Below, one piece after another: positions 20,656 to 23,491 of a DNA stretch of 23,491 nt; the stretch's first letter is position 1, and each line of letters starts with the position of its first letter. A model generated the notes under the pieces. That model saw only the letters and a list, made by a program, of their open reading frames with translations, was not told the DNA's origin and searched no databases. Source of the stretch: a virus; the IMG/VR virus record IMGVR_UViG_3300046000_002281, positions 1 through 23,491 of that record. One strand, given 5' to 3'. The position numbers and the translations under genes were made by a program.

Positions 20656-21371
20656 GAAAAGTCCTATTCGGAACCCCCTGCTACGATGGCAAGGTAAATG
20701 CAGAGTTCCTGCATTCACTGGTCAACACCATCAAGATGTGCCCACCTGACATAGAGATCATCCCCATTCAGGTCTGCTATGACGCTCTGGTGCAGAGAGC
20801 TCGGAACGATCTGTTCCAGATGGCAGTAGAGTCTGGCTGTGATGACATCATATTCATGGATGCCGATCAGGAGTGGAACCCAGAATGGATATTTACGCTA
20901 CTCAATCACCCTGTTGACGTTGTTGGCGGGACGGTAATTAAGAAGAGCGATGAGATCGCATTCAACGTAAAGATACTAGATAGCGGCATGAAGGTAGAGG
21001 AGAATGGCTTGATAGAGGTTGTATCAGTCGGCACAGGCTTCCTGCGGGTCTCCAAAGAGGCCATTCAGTCTATCTGGGAGATTAGTAGCGAATATACCAG
21101 CCAAGGCAAGACCAGCAGGCTGGTATTTGATATTAAGATCATAGATGGCGAGCTGATAAGCGAGGATAATATCTTCTGTCGCAAGTGGGCGGATCTTGGT
21201 GGGAAGGTGTACATCGACCCGACCATGACCTGCAACCATATTGGCGTTAAAAAGTATTCTGGCAATTTCTTAGAGTTCATCAATTCATTGGCCGTTAAGG
21301 AGATGGCTCCAAGCCCAGTGATCAATGACGGAATCGATGAATTTGGTGAAGCAGCTGTCATCCACCCATAA
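20652..21371 (+). CDS. Glycosyltransferase (GT-A-like)
   Basis: It encodes 239 residues and overlaps the fibre stop by 4 bases (ATGA). N-terminal 'VLFGTPCYDGKVNAEFLHSL' (4-23), 'ALVQRARNDLFQMAVESGCD' (45-64), and the acidic metal-binding motif FMDADQEW with D70-x-D72, then 'VDVVGGTVIKK' (88-98), fit GT-A nucleotide-sugar transferases of phages. A C-terminal part includes 'EDNIFCRKWADLGGKVYIDP' with a possible His (NHIG). The sugar donor and acceptor cannot be told. The coupling to the fibre suggests the fibre as target, but host glycan or DNA are possible. The fold has the DxD metal site needed for activity. Confidence 0.75.
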   Translation: MRKVLFGTPCYDGKVNAEFLHSLVNTIKMCPPDIEIIPIQVCYDALVQRARNDLFQMAVESGCDDIIFMDADQEWNPEWIFTLLNHPVDVVGGTVIKKSDEIAFNVKILDSGMKVEENGLIEVVSVGTGFLRVSKEAIQSIWEISSEYTSQGKTSRLVFDIKIIDGELISEDNIFCRKWADLGGKVYIDPTMTCNHIGVKKYSGNFLEFINSLAVKEMAPSPVINDGIDEFGEAAVIHP

Positions 21372-21380
21372 GGAGCTGTA

Positions 21381-22034
21381 ATGCCACAAGCAATGACATT
21401 CAACTCGCTCAAAGATGACATCAGAAGTTATCTTGAGCGGGGGGCATCAGCAGCAACTGATCCACTCGTCTATGCACAGATCCCCCGACTGATCAACCTA
21501 GCAGAGAGAAGGATCGCTAGGGACATCAAGGTTCAGGGGTTCTTGGTTGCTGTAACAAGTACCCTGCAGGTAAATATTCCAGTGATCCCAAAGCCTGATC
21601 GGTGGAGAGAGACTGTCTCAATGAATATCGGTCTCGACCCACAGGGCAACCAGAGGTCGATGATCTACCCAAGGTCATATGAGTACTGCCGCTCTTACTG
21701 GCCCAACCAGACTGACGTTGCACAGCCAGAGTTCTATGCGGACTACAACTACACCAACTGGCTGGTTGTTCCAACGCCTGATGTGGCGTATCCAATTGAG
21801 ATCCTGTACTACGAGCTGCCTGCCTTGCTGGATGATCAGGTACAGACCAACTGGCTAACCAACTTTGCACCTAATTTGTTGTTGTACGGCACTCTCTTGG
21901 AGGCCACCCCTTATCTCAAGAACGATGAGCGGATACCGACATGGATGAGCTTCTATCAGATGGCTGCAACCGCACTTGATACAGAAGACACGAAGAAAAT
22001 CTTTGATAGATCAGCAGCTCGGGACGAGGCTTAA
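21381..22034 (+). CDS. Phage adaptor (head-tail connector) protein
   Basis: It encodes 217 residues with AAGGAGCTGTA in front. 'IPRLINLAERRIARDIKVQG' (34-53), 'PKPDRWRETVSMNIGLD' (71-87), 'IYPRSYEYCRSYWPNQTD' (95-112), 'EFYADYNYTNWLVVPTPD' (117-134) and 'LLLYGTLLEATPYLKNDERI' (170-189) correspond to a family of conserved adaptor proteins found in many uncultured short-tailed phages (SU10-type adaptor). It would sit under the portal and connect to the tail. Gene order with the next two genes agrees. Family match is from memory, not alignment. Confidence 0.65.
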   Translation: MPQAMTFNSLKDDIRSYLERGASAATDPLVYAQIPRLINLAERRIARDIKVQGFLVAVTSTLQVNIPVIPKPDRWRETVSMNIGLDPQGNQRSMIYPRSYEYCRSYWPNQTDVAQPEFYADYNYTNWLVVPTPDVAYPIEILYYELPALLDDQVQTNWLTNFAPNLLLYGTLLEATPYLKNDERIPTWMSFYQMAATALDTEDTKKIFDRSAARDEA

Positions 22035-22036
22035 TT

Positions 22037-23164
22037 ATGACTGTATATACAAATATCTTTGGCGGTTCAAATATTGCATCGGCAGAGTTCTCTTATGTTG
22101 AGGTTAACCTAACCCAGCCTATCACCTACTTTAACTGGCCTGTTGAGGCATCTACCGGGGATAACCTTATCGCCGGGGTAATGGATATAACTCAAGACGC
22201 AGCGAGTAGGCAGCTCTGGTTGCCATCGGCGCTAGATGCGTCAAACGGCCAGACGATATTATTCAATAACATTGGGGCGTACAACTTCACTGTTTTTGAC
22301 TCTGTTGGCGTTCAGGTTCTGGATGCTGCTCCGGGTACGACATGGCAGATCTACCTAACAGATAACACTACCGCTGGCGGGTTGTGGAGAACATTCCAGT
22401 ATGGCGCTGCGATATCAACAGCGAATGCATCTTCATTGGCGGGTACTGGAATCATTGCACTGGGGTCGTTGCTATCCCAGTCAATGCCAGTCGTTACATA
22501 TACAGTTAGCCATACAGCTGTCGTTCCTGATCGGGCCATGACATTCTTATGGACTGGTGGGGTTGGAGTCTTTTCCCTCCCGCTCGCATCCTTGGCTGGT
22601 AACAATTGGTTCGTTCAGTTTAAGAACGCTGGCAGCGGTATTGTTACGATCCAGCCAGTTGGATCAAACACAATTGATGGGCAGTTAAATCTGATCCTGC
22701 AGCCGCTTGACTCGGCAATCGTGATGACCGATGGAACGAACTACTTCTCCCTTGGTTATGGTCAGTCGGCATCCTTTGCATTTGATTACACCACCATAAA
22801 TGTTGCCGGATCTGGGGTATACACCTTATCTGGTGCAGAGCTTAACCGAGTCGCGTACAACTTCACTGGCGCACTTACCAGCAACCGAGTAGTAGTTGTC
22901 CCAAACACAGTTCAGCAGTATTGGGTAACGAACTCAACAACTGGCGCATTCACCCTAGAAGTTAAGACTGTAACCGCTGGGGGCGAATTCATATCCCAAG
23001 GGGCGGCTGCGATCATATATTCTAATGGCGCTCAAGTAGTGCCAGCTGAGACTTTCGGGGTTACGCTGCCTCTGTCAATTAGTCAGGGTGGAACTGGGGC
23101 GGTAACTGCAGCTGCTGCCCTTATAAATCTAGGCATCGATCCAGTTGATGGTGGGGTGTTTTAG
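22037..23164 (+). CDS. Structural or fibre-like protein of unknown function
   Basis: It encodes 375 residues starting 2 bases after the adaptor stop. It is beta-rich with two related segments: 'GQTILFNNIGAYNFTVFDSV' (about 71-90) and 'NNWFVQFKNAGSGIVTIQPV' (about 188-207), each followed by a 'D-N-T/D-G-T...W/YFSLGYG' stretch (near 120-125 and 231-241), and a third similar block towards the C-terminus. It ends with 'ISQGGTGAVTAAAALINLGI' plus eight residues. 'GGTGAxTAxxAxxNLG' motifs in phage fibres normally precede a C-terminal domain; here the protein ends almost at once. Probably a tail fibre or head fibre component. Confidence 0.6.
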   Translation: MTVYTNIFGGSNIASAEFSYVEVNLTQPITYFNWPVEASTGDNLIAGVMDITQDAASRQLWLPSALDASNGQTILFNNIGAYNFTVFDSVGVQVLDAAPGTTWQIYLTDNTTAGGLWRTFQYGAAISTANASSLAGTGIIALGSLLSQSMPVVTYTVSHTAVVPDRAMTFLWTGGVGVFSLPLASLAGNNWFVQFKNAGSGIVTIQPVGSNTIDGQLNLILQPLDSAIVMTDGTNYFSLGYGQSASFAFDYTTINVAGSGVYTLSGAELNRVAYNFTGALTSNRVVVVPNTVQQYWVTNSTTGAFTLEVKTVTAGGEFISQGAAAIIYSNGAQVVPAETFGVTLPLSISQGGTGAVTAAAALINLGIDPVDGGVF

Positions 23165-23491
23165 GTGGCAACAACGCCAGTAGTCATTAAGTCTCTTGCC
23201 GGGATCAAGCGGGACGGGACTAAATTTGAGGGCGAGTACTATGTGGACGGCCAGTGGGTTCGATTCCAGCGTGGGCTGCCCCGTAAGATGAGCGGGTATC
23301 GCAATGTAACTGACTATATTGCCGAGATAAGTCGCGGGATAAAGACATTCACACAGAATGGATATACCTATTTGCATACTGGTAGCGCGTCATACGTCCA
23401 GCGCATCACGATGGATGAGAATGCAAATGCTGGCGGATCTGAGGATCGTACCCCGGCATCGTTAAACTTCAATGATAACAACCTGTGGTCC
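23165..23491 (+). CDS. Tail hub/needle-adaptor-like protein, 5' part
   Basis: An open frame starts with GTG right after the preceding TAG and runs to the window end, giving 109 residues without a stop. GGTGGGGTG in front is a possible ribosome-binding site. 'SLAGIKRDGTKFEGEYYVDG' and 'QWVRFQRGLPRKMSGYRNV' (residues 10-48) resemble the opening of large phage tail proteins of the packaged-DNA-stabilisation/hub kind in short-tailed phages, often of 500-900 residues. The 3' part is missing. Alternative starts cannot be tested because the next ATG is further inside. Confidence 0.6.
   Translation, partial: MATTPVVIKSLAGIKRDGTKFEGEYYVDGQWVRFQRGLPRKMSGYRNVTDYIAEISRGIKTFTQNGYTYLHTGSASYVQRITMDENANAGGSEDRTPASLNFNDNNLWS

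Overview
This window is a stretch of a tailed-bacteriophage genome (Caudoviricetes) carrying the DNA-packaging, head, connector and fibre genes. All recognised genes lie on the plus strand, tightly packed, with many 1-14 base overlaps (ATGA or TAATG junctions). There are no tRNA or rRNA genes and no integrase or lysis genes. A large portal of 844 residues, a connector series and no tape-measure or tail-sheath gene suggest a short-tailed (podovirus-like, P22-type) virion. The fibre and adaptor families resemble those of uncultured aquatic phages. The host cannot be told from the sequence; Shine-Dalgarno sites of the AAGGAG type and GTG starts show only a bacterial host.

Layout. (1) Positions 1-2411 hold about a dozen very small genes: a membrane peptide, a small XRE-like helix-turn-helix protein, and a tandem family of 47-61 residue Ala/Asp-rich proteins whose last codons double as the ribosome-binding site of the next gene. 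(2) At 2399-2427 there is a plausible sigma-70-like promoter with a 15-bp palindrome exactly filling its spacer. It reads into a winged-helix-like protein (2451), small terminase (2705), large terminase (3027) and portal (4528). (3) Positions 7074-10890 hold two small unknown proteins, a GroES-like co-chaperonin, a scaffold-like protein, an unknown, a probable decoration protein and the major capsid protein, i.e. the head-assembly block. (4) Positions 10899-14966 hold a hairpin, three small structural-type proteins separated by a G-rich terminator, a 683-residue fibre-like protein with about four 100-residue modules, and a DUF6496-like basic protein. (5) Positions 15027-16237 hold a head-tail adaptor-like protein with an apparent inserted beta-sandwich domain and a tiny zinc-finger-like protein. 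(6) Positions 16240-20655 encode a 1471-residue fibre with exactly 66 tandem units of 17 (four of 16) residues and a C-terminal S74 self-cleaving chaperone. It is translationally coupled to a glycosyltransferase (20652). (7) Positions 21381-23491 hold an adaptor protein, a second fibre/structural protein and the 5' part of a large tail protein running off the window.

How it fits together: the terminases package DNA through the portal into a capsid built from MCP, scaffold and decoration protein, possibly helped by the phage co-chaperonin. Adaptors close the head and carry the tail. The repetitive fibre trimerises with its S74 chaperone, and the glycosyltransferase may modify the fibre or another surface. 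The most unusual features are the tandem small-gene family with coding ribosome-binding sites, the palindrome inside the putative terminase promoter, and the 66-unit fibre with four regularly altered units.
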